Origin: Deltaproteobacteria bacterium
Lineage (GTDB): Bacteria; Myxococcota_A; UBA9160; JAFDDA01
Length of the DNA stretch: 55,643 nt
Reading direction: 5' to 3'
Assembly (NCBI GenBank): GCA_019311105.1
Contig: JAFDDA010000002.1
Span: 1 to 55,643, forward strand
The translations under genes and the position numbers were made by a program. Of the stretch, positions 1 through 8,941 are shown piece after piece; within the stretch, counting starts at the first letter, position 1, and every line of letters starts with the position of its first letter. The notes beneath the pieces were generated by a model. It saw only the letters and a program-made list of their open reading frames with translations. It ran no database searches and was not told where the DNA came from.

Positions 1-15
1 CTTCGCGCCGGGCCT

Positions 16-957
16 TCAGCCTTCTTCCAGCTTCAGGAATCGCGCCACGTTGTCATGGAGGACGGCCCGCTTGGTGTCCTCCCCGATATCGAGCTCAAGG
101 AACTCGCGCTTGCAGCGTTCGAGCCCCAGACCATTGGTCCCGAAGAGCACCTTGTGCCGCCCGCGCCCCGAGTCCATGAAGCGGATCAGGCGTTCATCGA
201 GGCTCTTCGGGTAGTACGCCGAGATGTCGCCGTAGACGTTCGGATGGCGCCACAGCATGGAGCACCACTCGTCGACCCAGGGCCAGCCCGTGTGCGACAG
301 GTTGATGCGCAGGTCCGGGAAGTCGATGGCCACGTCGTCGGCCAGCATCGGCCGTCCGCAATCCGAGGGCAGCACCTCCGCGGAATGACCGACCTGGAAC
401 CCGACGGCGATGTCGAGCTCGACGCATTTCTGATAGAGGGGGTAGAAGCGTCGATCGTTCGGAGCGAGGCCGAACGACAGCGGATGGAACCACACGTACT
501 TGAAGCCGAGCTCCTTCACGCCGCGCTCGACGTCCGCGATGCTCTCGCCGATGTGGAACGGGCTGTAGCTGGCCGCGCCGACGATCCGCCCCCCGGTCTC
601 CTTCACGGCCTCGCCGATCGGATCCATGGGATAGTTCATGATGAAATCGTGGTGGTAGTGGTACGACCACATCTTGGTCGCGCACACCGCGATGTGGGTG
701 TACCCGAGGGCGTCCATGTCCTCGACGCACTCCTGCGGAGAGCCGTGGCCGGAGAGCATCGCGCCGCCGCCACCCGACTTCTTCTTGCCCCCGGCGGCCT
801 TCTGCTCGTCGCCCTGCTGGGTGAGCTTGCGGAAGGTGGTCTGGAGCATGATCTGGAATTCCTTGAACGCGAAGGGGTTCCCCGCCAGATCGCGTCGGAT
901 CTCCAGGATGTGATTCATGATGTCGATGGACGGATAGTCCTTCAGATCCACGCTCAT
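16..957 (-). CDS. Amidohydrolase-2 family protein, divergent
   Basis: A 313-residue protein of the amidohydrolase_2 (metal-dependent TIM-barrel) superfamily, whose members hydrolyse or decarboxylate cyclic and aromatic substrates. Visible barrel-strand motifs are FHPL near residue 158, VGH near 189-191, SHTG at 221-224 and LFGTN at 271-275. Two things are odd. The N-terminal D-x-H-x-H metal motif is not recognisable, and the C-terminal motif that usually ends in Asp (FGSD or FGTD) ends in Asn. There is a Lys/Gly-rich insert at about 53-66. The ATG overlaps the stop of the preceding oxidoreductase by 4 bp (ATGA), which fixes the start and indicates translational coupling. It is the last gene of the leftward operon. 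The family is fairly secure; the substrate and even catalytic competence are unknown. Confidence 0.75.
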   Translation of the reverse strand: MSVDLKDYPSIDIMNHILEIRRDLAGNPFAFKEFQIMLQTTFRKLTQQGDEQKAAGGKKKSGGGGAMLSGHGSPQECVEDMDALGYTHIAVCATKMWSYHYHHDFIMNYPMDPIGEAVKETGGRIVGAASYSPFHIGESIADVERGVKELGFKYVWFHPLSFGLAPNDRRFYPLYQKCVELDIAVGFQVGHSAEVLPSDCGRPMLADDVAIDFPDLRINLSHTGWPWVDEWCSMLWRHPNVYGDISAYYPKSLDERLIRFMDSGRGRHKVLFGTNGLGLERCKREFLELDIGEDTKRAVLHDNVARFLKLEEG

Positions 958-2972
958 CCGATCTCCATTCCAACCCGGGCACCGTGCTGAGTCGCATCGG
1001 CCAGGACGCGCGGCACCCAGGCCGCGCCCACCAGGAAGAGCTTCGGGGTCGATCCCGTCGGCGTCGTCCCGGCCAGTTTCAGTTCGTCGTAGAGGCGGGT
1101 GTCCGGCTGCGAGCCGTAGACGAGCACCACGGTATCGAACCCTTCGAAGCGGACGTTCCGATCGTTGAAGGCCGAGACGAACTCGAGCTTCCCGTCGGCG
1201 ACGCCCGCAAGGCGCATCCCCGTGTGGATCGCGACGTCGCCGTCGACCAGCTGGCCCATCACCGCGCCGATCGAATAGCGGTCGATCTGGGAGCCGATGG
1301 CGAGCCACTTGTGGAAGATCTCCACGTGCTTGCCCTGGGCCGCGAGGAAGTCGGCGACGTTGGGTGTCTCGAAGCCGTCTTCGTGGGAGACCACGGCGAC
1401 GCGCTCTCCCACCTCGGCCTTGCCCGCCAGGACGTCCCAGCCCTGGACCACGTTCGCCGAGCGGACGCCCGGGGTGTCGGGCCAGCGCGGCTGCGAGCCC
1501 GTGGCGCAGGCCACGGCATCGGGCTCGAGAGCCAGGATCTCGCGGGCGCTCGGCTCCGCCTCGAGCCGGACGTCGACGCCGTGGAGTTCGAGTTGGCTCT
1601 CCTGGAAGATCACGAAGTCCTCGAAGGAGTCGCGGCCGGGCGCCTTTGCGGCGAGGTTCACCTGCCCTCCGAGGCGTGTGCCTCGCTCGAACAGGGTCAC
1701 CTCGTGCCCCCGACGGGCCGCGACGCGGGCGGCCTCGCAGCCGGCGGCCCCGCCGCCGACGACGACGAACCGACGCGTCTCCGAAGGGGGTGCTTGCTTC
1801 CCCGCGTAGAAGATCTCGTTCCCCACCTCTGGGTTCACCGAGCAGACCGGCTTCCGGAACATGTCCGGCACGTCGCTGTTGACCGACTGGCCGATGCAGC
1901 GGTTGCAGCCGATGCAGCGTCGGATCTCCGAGAGCCGCCCGTCGCGCGCCTTGTTGGCGAACTCGGGGTCGGCGATGCCGGCCCGCGTCATGCCCACCAG
2001 ATCGCAGCATTCGCTCTGAAGCAGCTGTTCCGCGATGCCGGGGTCGGTGACACGGCCCGAGAAGAGGATGGCCGGACCGTCGAGATCCACCTTCAGGGCC
2101 CGGCCGATGTCCCGGTAGATGGCATGGCCAACATAGGAAGGCTGCACGTAGGAGGGCTTGCCCCAGCAGTGCCCCACGTCGACGTTCACGAAGTCGAGGG
2201 TCCCCGTCTCGGCGACGTGGCTCATCATCTCGCGCAGCTCGACCGGGTCGTATCCGTCTTCGCGCGCTTCTTGGCCGCTGATCCGGATGCCGACGGCTGC
2301 GGCATCGCCGATGCGCTCCTTCACGCCGAGCAACAGCTCCCGCAGGAACTTCGTGCGCGCGCGGGCGTCACCGCCCCATTCGTCCGTGCGTTGGTTCAGC
2401 GCGGGGGAGAGGAAGGTCTGGGGGAGCGTCTCGTGGGCGCAGTGGATCTCGATCCCGTCCACGCCGGCCTTCACGAACTCCTCGGCCGCCTCGGCGTAGG
2501 TGTGGAGGATCTTCGCGATCTCGCTGGCGTCGAGGGGATGCGGGACCCAGTCGTAGCACTCGACGATCGGCACCGAGGAGGCCGCCATGGTGAAGTTCAA
2601 CAGCGTGAGCTGGCAGACCACCACCGAGCCTTCGGCGTGGACCGCCTCCCGGAACCGCCCGAGGCTCTCGACGAACCCGGGCATCTTGTAGAGCGGGAAC
2701 CGGACCGCGCCGGTGCCCGGAAAGAACTCGTCCGCCGCCTCGTCGGGCAGGGGCAGGTCGAGGAGGAAGGTCTCGCTCCCGATCCAGCCCGTCCCGCCCT
2801 TCGCCTTGGCCACGTGATGGGCCATGAAGGAATCGTCCACGAAGCCCGGCATCTGCGCGGCGCCGATCGTGTTCGTGGTCTCGCAGATCCGGTTGGGGAC
2901 GGTCATGGGACCGACCTTCAGCGGCGAGAAGAGGCGCTCGAACGAGTTCGTCGTGGGGGGCGGCGCGTTCAC
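954..2972 (-). CDS. Old yellow enzyme / 2,4-dienoyl-CoA reductase-like flavoprotein (FMN + 4Fe-4S + FAD)
   Basis: A 672-residue two-part flavoprotein. Residues about 10-345 form an FMN-binding OYE barrel. A cysteine cluster C353-x2-C356-x2-C359 with a later Cys377 should bind 4Fe-4S. A Rossmann motif GGGAAG near 406-411 opens an FAD/NAD(P) domain. This is the layout of 2,4-dienoyl-CoA reductase and trimethylamine dehydrogenase. The usual active-site HxAHGYL is HCAHETL here (177-183), so the Tyr acid of FadH-type enzymes is absent, although the following FLSP, N, R and D residues are kept. GTG is the chosen start because GTGA overlaps the upstream stop by 4 bp. In this operon of CoA enzymes it probably reduces or isomerises an unsaturated acyl-CoA or enone. 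That role is inferred. Confidence 0.85.
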   Translation of the reverse strand: MNAPPPTTNSFERLFSPLKVGPMTVPNRICETTNTIGAAQMPGFVDDSFMAHHVAKAKGGTGWIGSETFLLDLPLPDEAADEFFPGTGAVRFPLYKMPGFVESLGRFREAVHAEGSVVVCQLTLLNFTMAASSVPIVECYDWVPHPLDASEIAKILHTYAEAAEEFVKAGVDGIEIHCAHETLPQTFLSPALNQRTDEWGGDARARTKFLRELLLGVKERIGDAAAVGIRISGQEAREDGYDPVELREMMSHVAETGTLDFVNVDVGHCWGKPSYVQPSYVGHAIYRDIGRALKVDLDGPAILFSGRVTDPGIAEQLLQSECCDLVGMTRAGIADPEFANKARDGRLSEIRRCIGCNRCIGQSVNSDVPDMFRKPVCSVNPEVGNEIFYAGKQAPPSETRRFVVVGGGAAGCEAARVAARRGHEVTLFERGTRLGGQVNLAAKAPGRDSFEDFVIFQESQLELHGVDVRLEAEPSAREILALEPDAVACATGSQPRWPDTPGVRSANVVQGWDVLAGKAEVGERVAVVSHEDGFETPNVADFLAAQGKHVEIFHKWLAIGSQIDRYSIGAVMGQLVDGDVAIHTGMRLAGVADGKLEFVSAFNDRNVRFEGFDTVVLVYGSQPDTRLYDELKLAGTTPTGSTPKLFLVGAAWVPRVLADATQHGARVGMEIG

Positions 2973-4093
2973 GGGCCCGACCCTTCCGCCGCGAGCGCTG
3001 CGTCCATGTGGGACGCCACGCGATCTCGATGGAAATCGGCATCCCCGTGGCACGCGACGTTGCATCGTACGCGCCGCATGTGGAGATGCACGTCGTACTC
3101 CCAGGTGAAGCCCACGCCACCGTGGATCTGGAGGGCGGACTCGACCGCCGCAATGGCGGCTTCGTTCAGCCAGGCCTTGGCGGCGGAAACCAGGGCCGAT
3201 GCATTCTCGCGTCGATCGTCGAGCGCAAGGGAGGCGCCGTAGAGAAGGCTCCGGCCGATCTCCAGCTTCATCAGGTCGTCCGCAAGACGGTGACTCACCG
3301 CCTGGAAGCTCCCAATGGGGCGGCCGAACTGGACGCGCTCCTTGGCGTACTCGGTGGCCAGCTCCAGCGAAGCCTGGGCGCTTCCGAGCAGATCCGCGGC
3401 GCACAGCACCGTGGCCTTCTCGTAGGCCTCGAGCAGTCCGCCCTCTCCGCCGCCGAGCCGCGCGTCGCTCCCGACGCGCACGTCCTCGAGCACGAGCTCC
3501 GAGGCCGACTGGCCATCCATGAGCAGCATGCGGTTGCGCGCGAGCCCGGGCACGTCGGCCGGGACCTTCAGCAGGGCCAGCCCGTCGGGCGCCCGGGCCA
3601 CGACCAGCAGCACGTCGGCCTCTTGACCATCGCGCACCAGGATCTTCGTTCCCGAGAGCGACCACCCCTCGTCGCAGGGAGTCGCCGCGAGGCACACCGC
3701 ATCGGGGCCCCAGCTTCCGCCGGGCTCTTCCACGGCCAGTGCAACCCGGCTGCGGCCCTCGATGATCTCGCCCAACAACACATCGTCCCCACACGACTCC
3801 GCCGCGAGGGCGGCCGTGAGCGACGAGAGGAAGGGCCCGGGCAGGATTCCGCGGCCGGCCTCCTCGGCCAGGACGGCGGCCGTCACGACGCCGCCACCGA
3901 TCCCTCCGGATGCTTCGGGGGCGGCGACCCCGAGCCAACCCATCTCGACGATCTCCTTCCAGACGTCGTCGTCGACGAGAGCCGGTTGGGCGTCGAGCGC
4001 CGCGCGCATCTTGTCCGCGGGCCAGCGTGCCGCCAGGAAGTCGCGTGCGACCTCCCGAAGCGCTTCCTGCTCTTCACTGAGTCTGAAATCCAC
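2969..4093 (-). CDS. Acyl-CoA dehydrogenase family protein, probable non-catalytic partner subunit
   Basis: A 374-residue acyl-CoA dehydrogenase-fold protein with the N-terminal helical domain (LSEEQEALREVARDFL), a middle beta domain and a C-terminal helical domain with RVQFGRPIGSFQAVSHRLAD and QIHGGVGFTWE. The position that carries the catalytic Glu in isovaleryl-CoA dehydrogenase-type enzymes is not clearly occupied, and the C-terminal YEGT-type Glu is also missing. The gene directly follows another acyl-CoA dehydrogenase. In mycobacterial steroid catabolism such adjacent pairs form heterotetramers (FadE28-FadE29, FadE26-FadE27) in which one subunit is catalytic, and I infer the same here. 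The start is GTG, with a purine-rich GAGGCGAG just upstream. Confidence 0.9.
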   Translation of the reverse strand: MDFRLSEEQEALREVARDFLAARWPADKMRAALDAQPALVDDDVWKEIVEMGWLGVAAPEASGGIGGGVVTAAVLAEEAGRGILPGPFLSSLTAALAAESCGDDVLLGEIIEGRSRVALAVEEPGGSWGPDAVCLAATPCDEGWSLSGTKILVRDGQEADVLLVVARAPDGLALLKVPADVPGLARNRMLLMDGQSASELVLEDVRVGSDARLGGGEGGLLEAYEKATVLCAADLLGSAQASLELATEYAKERVQFGRPIGSFQAVSHRLADDLMKLEIGRSLLYGASLALDDRRENASALVSAAKAWLNEAAIAAVESALQIHGGVGFTWEYDVHLHMRRVRCNVACHGDADFHRDRVASHMDAALAAEGSGP

Positions 4094-4100
4094 GCTCGCC

Positions 4101-5309
4101 TCAGTCTTCCGTGGCGCGCGGCAGGCCGAGCACCTTCTCGGCGATCACGCCGCGCATGATCTCGCTGGTCCCGCCGCCGATGGCATGGCCTAACGCATCG
4201 AAGTAGGCCGCGTGCCAGCGGCCGCGATCGATCACGTGGGGCGACCGCTTCGCCACCTGAGCGAGCGGCCCCTCGATTCGCAGACCCGTGCGCGCCATTC
4301 GGCTGCGCAGGTCGGACGCAAAGAGCTTGCCGACCGACGAACCCGCGCCGGGTGCCGCGCCCGCGATCTGGTCGCTCAACGTGCGGTAGCCGAGGTGGCG
4401 CAGGCCCTCGATCTCGATCCAGTGCTGCGCCAGCAGCCGACGCGTCGTCGGGCCCTCGACGGCCTTCTCACCGCCGCGGTCGATCTGGCTGGCCATGCGC
4501 CACAACCGCCCGAGCGTCTCCTCGAGGGCGAGCACGCCGGAGAGCCCACTGCGTTCGTGGTCGAGGGAGCTGCGGGCGATCTTCCAACCGCCGTGCAGCT
4601 CGCCGACCAGGTTCTCGCGCGGGATCCGCACCTGATCGAGGAAGACCTCGCTGAAGTGCATCCCGCCCGCGGCGTTGCGCAGGGGACGCACGGTGATGCC
4701 CGGCGTCTTCATGTCGCACAGCAGGTAGCTGATGCCCTCGCGCTTCGGTGCGTCCGGATCGCTGCGGGTCAGCAGGAACATCCAGTCCGAGATCGGCGCC
4801 AGGCTGGTCCAGACCTTCTGACCGGTCACCACGAACGAGTCGCCGTCGAGCTCGGCACGGCAGCGCAGCGAGGCCAGGTCGCTTCCGGCCTCGGGCTCGC
4901 TGAAGCCCTGACACCAGAGGTCGTCCGCGCGCAGGATCCGAGGCAGGAAGCGCTTCTTCTGCTCCTCGGTCCCGTGCTGCACGAGCGTCGGCCCGATGAT
5001 CGAGAGCCCGATCGTGTTGATCATCGGAGGCGTGCGCGCCTTGGCGAGCTCCTCGGCACAGATCACCTGCTCGGTGAAGGACGCGTCCTGGCCGCCGTAC
5101 GCCTTGGGCCAGGCCAATCCCACGTAGCCGGCCTCCCAGAGTTTGCGAGGCCAGACCCGCGCTCCAGCGAGGGGGTCCTTGTTGCCGCCCTCGGTGGCGG
5201 ACTTCATGAGCTCGTTCACGGAGCCCTTGCCGCCGCCGAGGTTCTCGGCGAGCCAGACCTTCAGCTTGGCGCGGTAGGCTTCGTCTTCGGCGGAGAATTC
5301 GAGATCCAT
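4101..5309 (-). CDS. Acyl-CoA dehydrogenase, probable catalytic subunit
   Basis: A 402-residue FAD-dependent acyl-CoA dehydrogenase catalysing alpha,beta-desaturation of an acyl-CoA. Visible are the middle-domain motifs CQGFSEPEAGSDLA (133-146) and GQKVWTS, the sequence SSLDHERSGL whose Glu252 matches the isovaleryl-CoA dehydrogenase catalytic Glu position, and C-terminal GGGTSEIMRG, where the alternative Glu of YEGT-type enzymes is Gly. The pattern suits the catalytic half of an alpha2beta2 dehydrogenase with the adjacent downstream gene, 7 bp away. It resembles the family acting on steroid or terpenoid side chains, though the substrate cannot be named. ATG start. Confidence 0.92.
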   Translation of the reverse strand: MDLEFSAEDEAYRAKLKVWLAENLGGGKGSVNELMKSATEGGNKDPLAGARVWPRKLWEAGYVGLAWPKAYGGQDASFTEQVICAEELAKARTPPMINTIGLSIIGPTLVQHGTEEQKKRFLPRILRADDLWCQGFSEPEAGSDLASLRCRAELDGDSFVVTGQKVWTSLAPISDWMFLLTRSDPDAPKREGISYLLCDMKTPGITVRPLRNAAGGMHFSEVFLDQVRIPRENLVGELHGGWKIARSSLDHERSGLSGVLALEETLGRLWRMASQIDRGGEKAVEGPTTRRLLAQHWIEIEGLRHLGYRTLSDQIAGAAPGAGSSVGKLFASDLRSRMARTGLRIEGPLAQVAKRSPHVIDRGRWHAAYFDALGHAIGGGTSEIMRGVIAEKVLGLPRATED

Positions 5310-5317
5310 CGCTTCTC

Positions 5318-6310
5318 CTACCGGAACTCGGGGAAGACCCGCTCGGCCAGCAGCTCACGCTGGGGCGACGGGACGAACACCGCTTCGACGCCCAGCGCCT
5401 CGTAGCGCTTGAGCTCCTCGACGACCATCTCCGGCGTTCCGCAGTAGAGGCTGTCGACGAAGCGCTGATACATGGGGTGGTTCTTCGGTGGGTTGTAGAC
5501 GTGCTCGCCGTTCTCGTCGACGAGGTAGCCGTAGCCGAGGATATGCTCCTCGTAGAAGCCGTCGATCAGGACCTGCCGCATGCCCTGGGCCTCCTCGATG
5601 GTTTCGCCCATGCAGACATCCTTGAAGGCCGCGATGCGCAGCTTCTCCTCGGGCACGCCCGCCTCACGGCCGAAGCGGCGGTACTCCTCGATGATCGCGG
5701 CAGTGTGCTCGTAGGGCGAGTTCGCGAGCCAGTAGCCGAAACCGGCCTGACCGGAGCGCCGCGCCCCGAGCAGCGAGGTGCCGCCGCAGAACCACATGTC
5801 GATGGGCTTCTGAACGGGCTCCGGGTGGAGCGCCACGTCGGAGTACTGGTAGTGCTTGCCCTCGTAGGAGAAGCGCTTCTCGCTGCTCGCGAGACGCACG
5901 ACCTCCATGGCTTCGCTAAGCCGCGCGCCGCGCGTCTTCTTCGCAGTGCCGAGCCCGTCGAACTCCATGGGCCGGTAGCCCATGCCGAGGCCGAGGGTGA
6001 CGCGCCCATTGGAGAGCACGTCGAGCGTGGCCGCGGCTTCGGCCGCCGCCATCGGATCGTAGAGCGGCAGCAGCATCGCGCCGGTCATGAGCCGGATCTT
6101 CGTCGTCTCCGCCGCCACGGCGGCGAGCGCCTGCAACGGGAACGGCATGAAGCCGTCGTACATGAAATGGTGCTCGGGTGCGCCGTATCCATCGAAGCCG
6201 AGGCGCTCGGCGTCCTTGGCGTCGGCGATCCAGGAGTCGTAACCGTTGGCCAGGGCGCTCGGCATGCCGCGGAGCTTTCCGGTGCCTATGCTGGTGGTCC
6301 AGAACTTCAT
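5318..6310 (-). CDS. LLM-class flavin/F420-dependent oxidoreductase
   Basis: A 330-residue luciferase-like TIM-barrel protein. Family signs are the N-terminal MKFWTTSIGT strand, the stretch LSNGRVTLGLGMGYRPMEFDGLG near 134-156 and the C-terminal GTPEMVVEELKRYEALGVE. The family includes F420-dependent dehydrogenases and FMNH2-dependent monooxygenases; sequence alone does not decide the cofactor. It follows a second LLM gene 13 bp upstream and lies 8 bp before the acyl-CoA dehydrogenase gene, so it belongs to the leftward catabolic operon. ATG start; the RBS is a GAGGCGAG-type sequence. Confidence 0.85.
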   Translation of the reverse strand: MKFWTTSIGTGKLRGMPSALANGYDSWIADAKDAERLGFDGYGAPEHHFMYDGFMPFPLQALAAVAAETTKIRLMTGAMLLPLYDPMAAAEAAATLDVLSNGRVTLGLGMGYRPMEFDGLGTAKKTRGARLSEAMEVVRLASSEKRFSYEGKHYQYSDVALHPEPVQKPIDMWFCGGTSLLGARRSGQAGFGYWLANSPYEHTAAIIEEYRRFGREAGVPEEKLRIAAFKDVCMGETIEEAQGMRQVLIDGFYEEHILGYGYLVDENGEHVYNPPKNHPMYQRFVDSLYCGTPEMVVEELKRYEALGVEAVFVPSPQRELLAERVFPEFR

Positions 6311-6323
6311 CTCGCCTCCCCGA

Positions 6324-7247
6324 TCACGACTGCAGCATCGGCTGGACTTCGGACGCGAAGCGGTAGAGGTCCGCCCCGGCCGCCGTGCCCCGCCGCCAGA
6401 CCACGTGGGAGATCCCTGTCCTGCCGCGGATCTCGCGGATCGCAATGACGAGCGCCTCGGAGCTGCCTCCGAGGGCACACGCGTCGTCTTCGCCGTCGAG
6501 CACGAGCCGGCGCTCGAGGGTCGCGTCGACCTCGTCGCGTCGCCGCCCGGCCGCGTCGGCCACCTCCCGGTAGCGCACGAGCCGCTCCACGGCGCGCCCG
6601 GTCGGAACCTCCGCGGGCACGAAGGGCGCAATGCCGGCGCGCGCGGCCCACTCGAGCGTCGCGTCGTCCTCGATCTCGACGTAGAGCGGCGGCCGCGTCG
6701 AGTAGGGCTTCGGCGTGATCGCCAGGAAGTCGGGCATGATCGGCCCCCACTCCCACTGGGGCACGTACTCCTTCGAGGGCGGCAGCTCGCTGGCGCCCCG
6801 CGGCGCATCGTCGCCCGTGTGGGAGGGGAAGCGCACGTGATCGCCGCGGTAGCGAAACTCGTCCATGGACCAGGCCGCCGAGACCATCTCCACCGTCTCG
6901 TGGACGAGGGCAGGCTCGGCCTGCTGGCGCGTCGCGCTGGCGAAGGCGAGGCCCGCCCGCCCTCGCGCGAAGTTGTCGAGCACCGCCAGCTCCTCGGCGG
7001 TGCGCACGGCATCGCCGCGTGTCACGCCGCGCCCGGCTACGCGAAGCTGGAGGCTCTTCGTCTTGCGTGCAACCCAGGTCAGGAAGAGAGCCGGCGACGA
7101 GCAGGCGTCGGCGGCCTCGCGGCCCTCCTGGACCCACACGCTCTCGAAGCCCATGGCGTCGGCCTGTGCGATCTCCGCCAGCACTCCCGGCCACGTCTCC
7201 ACGGCCCCGGCGTCGCCTCCGAGATCCCAGCTCAGCCCGACCCTCAC
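6324..7247 (-). CDS. LLM-class flavin/F420-dependent oxidoreductase (second copy)
   Basis: A 307-residue luciferase-like protein, much diverged from its downstream neighbour. The N-terminus VRVGLSWDLGG followed by GFESVWVQEG and ELAVLDNFARGRAGLAFAS fits the barrel and the conserved LDxxSxGR segment. The GTG start overlaps the stop of the acyl-CoA synthetase gene by 4 bp (GTGA), so I prefer it to longer in-frame extensions. It may be an F420-dependent reductase or a monooxygenase acting on the same lipid-like substrate as its neighbours. The presence of two different LLM proteins in one operon suggests two redox steps or a two-component enzyme. Confidence 0.8.
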   Translation of the reverse strand: MRVGLSWDLGGDAGAVETWPGVLAEIAQADAMGFESVWVQEGREAADACSSPALFLTWVARKTKSLQLRVAGRGVTRGDAVRTAEELAVLDNFARGRAGLAFASATRQQAEPALVHETVEMVSAAWSMDEFRYRGDHVRFPSHTGDDAPRGASELPPSKEYVPQWEWGPIMPDFLAITPKPYSTRPPLYVEIEDDATLEWAARAGIAPFVPAEVPTGRAVERLVRYREVADAAGRRRDEVDATLERRLVLDGEDDACALGGSSEALVIAIREIRGRTGISHVVWRRGTAAGADLYRFASEVQPMLQS

Positions 7248-8941
7248 GACGCCTCCTCGCTCTTCACGCGCTCTGCGATGTCCTGCTGGAGGGTCGCCTT
7301 GCGGATCTTGCCCGTCGGGGTCATCGGCATCTCGTCGAGCCGGATGATCCGTTCCGGATACATGTACTTCGTGGTCTTCTGGGCATCGAGAAACTCGCGC
7401 ACGCCCTCGAGGCCGAGCTCGTCCCCGCCCTCGGTCACGATGTAGGCACACACGCGCTCGCCGAGCCGGTCGTCGGGCGCACCGACCACGGCTACGTCCA
7501 GGATCTTCGGGTGCCCGGAGAGCAGATCCTCGATCTCCTTGGGATAGATCTTGGAGCCACCGCGGTTGATGACCTCCTTCGCACGTCCGGCGAAGCAGAG
7601 GTAGCCGTCCTCGTCGGCGAAGCCGAGGTCGCCGGTGTAGAACCAGCCCTCGTCATCGCGGGTCTCGGCCGTGAGCTCGGGCTGCTTGTGATAGCCGACG
7701 AACAGCGTCGGACCACGGAACACGATCTCGCCCACCTCCCCCGCCGGCAGCTCGCGGGTCCGATCGTTCTGGTCGACGATCTTGAGTTGCGCGCCGAACA
7801 TCGGCTTCCCGACGGTGTCCCGGATTTTGTCGGGCGGATCGAAGGGCATGGTGCGCGTGTGGAGGATCGTCTCGCCCATGCCATAGGTGTTCGCCGACTT
7901 GCAGCCCCAGACCTGCTCCAGCTCGTCGATCAGGCCCGGAGCGCTGCGCGCGCCGCCGACACCGACGGACGTAACGCTCGACGTGTCGTACTTCGAGAAG
8001 TCGGGGTGATGGAGGATCCCGATCATGTGCGCCGGCGTCCCCGAGATGGAGGTGACCTTCTCCCGCTGGATCAGCTCGAGCACGTCGACGGGGCGGTAGC
8101 GATCCACCAGCACCATCGGGATCCCTCCCATGGCGCATTGGTAGGTGGTGAAGTGGCCGAAGCTGTGGGTCATGGGAGAGCAGGCGAGGTTCACCATCCC
8201 CGGATTCATCTTGCTCATCGCCTCGGCCGCCATCTTGAACGTCGAGATCAGGGTGTTGTGGGTGTGGAGGAAACCCTTGGGGTTGCCCTCGGTGCCGGAC
8301 GTGAAGTTCAGGTAGAAGATCGCGTTGGGATCGTTCTCGAGGCCGTCGAGACGATCGAGGTTCTCGCGCCCCTCCTCGATCAGCGCATCGAGCGCGCACT
8401 CGCCCGGGCCCTTCGCGCTGCCCCGTGCCACGACCATCAGGCGCAAGCGCGGGAGCTCGTCGCGAATCTCGCGCACGGTGTCGGCGTAGCCGTAGTCGCC
8501 GAAGGACTCGGGGACGATCGCGACGTCCGTTTCGCAGAACTCGAGCAGCGAGCGGATCTCCCGCTCTCGGAAGACGAGGTGAAGGGGCTGGATCACGGCC
8601 CCGATCCGGGACAGGGCGATCTGCAGGAAGCAGAACTCCGGCCAGTTCGGCAGCTGCACGCTCACCAGGTCTTCCCGGCCGACGCCGACGCCCAGGAGGC
8701 CTGCGGCCAGAGCGTCCGAGTTCTCCTTGAACTCGCGGAAGGTGTAGCGACGGTCCTTGGTCACGATCGCGAGGTCGTCGGGCCGGGTCTCGACGAAGGC
8801 GTCGAAGACGTCGTGCAGGGTGCGGCCAGCCCAATTGCCGGCACCGACCCAGTGCCGACGGTAGGCCTCGGAGAACGCCGGGAATCGCGGAGAGTCGGGC
8901 GGGGAACTACCCCGAGGGCCGGGGGGATGGGTCTCGGTCAC
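7244..8941 (-). CDS. Acyl-CoA synthetase (AMP-binding)
   Basis: A 565-residue ANL-superfamily ligase that activates a carboxylic acid to its CoA thioester through an acyl-AMP. Motifs in order: the P-loop-like FTSGTEGNPKG (213-223), YGMGE (353-357), the hinge YTGDLGFADEDGY (435-447), GRAKEVINRGG (452-462) and the C-terminal PTGKIRK with Lys545. Length is typical of the family. It is the first gene of the leftward operon, so it probably performs the entry reaction of the pathway. The start is GTG, preceded by GAGGAGGGTGAC. The mixed similarity to cyclohexanecarboxylate- and fatty-acid-type ligases does not let me name the substrate. Confidence 0.92.
   Translation of the reverse strand: MTETHPPGPRGSSPPDSPRFPAFSEAYRRHWVGAGNWAGRTLHDVFDAFVETRPDDLAIVTKDRRYTFREFKENSDALAAGLLGVGVGREDLVSVQLPNWPEFCFLQIALSRIGAVIQPLHLVFREREIRSLLEFCETDVAIVPESFGDYGYADTVREIRDELPRLRLMVVARGSAKGPGECALDALIEEGRENLDRLDGLENDPNAIFYLNFTSGTEGNPKGFLHTHNTLISTFKMAAEAMSKMNPGMVNLACSPMTHSFGHFTTYQCAMGGIPMVLVDRYRPVDVLELIQREKVTSISGTPAHMIGILHHPDFSKYDTSSVTSVGVGGARSAPGLIDELEQVWGCKSANTYGMGETILHTRTMPFDPPDKIRDTVGKPMFGAQLKIVDQNDRTRELPAGEVGEIVFRGPTLFVGYHKQPELTAETRDDEGWFYTGDLGFADEDGYLCFAGRAKEVINRGGSKIYPKEIEDLLSGHPKILDVAVVGAPDDRLGERVCAYIVTEGGDELGLEGVREFLDAQKTTKYMYPERIIRLDEMPMTPTGKIRKATLQQDIAERVKSEEAS

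Noticed and set aside
954..3938. Extended 994-codon frame for the old yellow enzyme homolog
   Set aside because: The first 320 codons are antisense-like, low-complexity sequence in the wrong frame of the acyl-CoA dehydrogenase; the GTGA overlap at 2969-2972 gives the true start.
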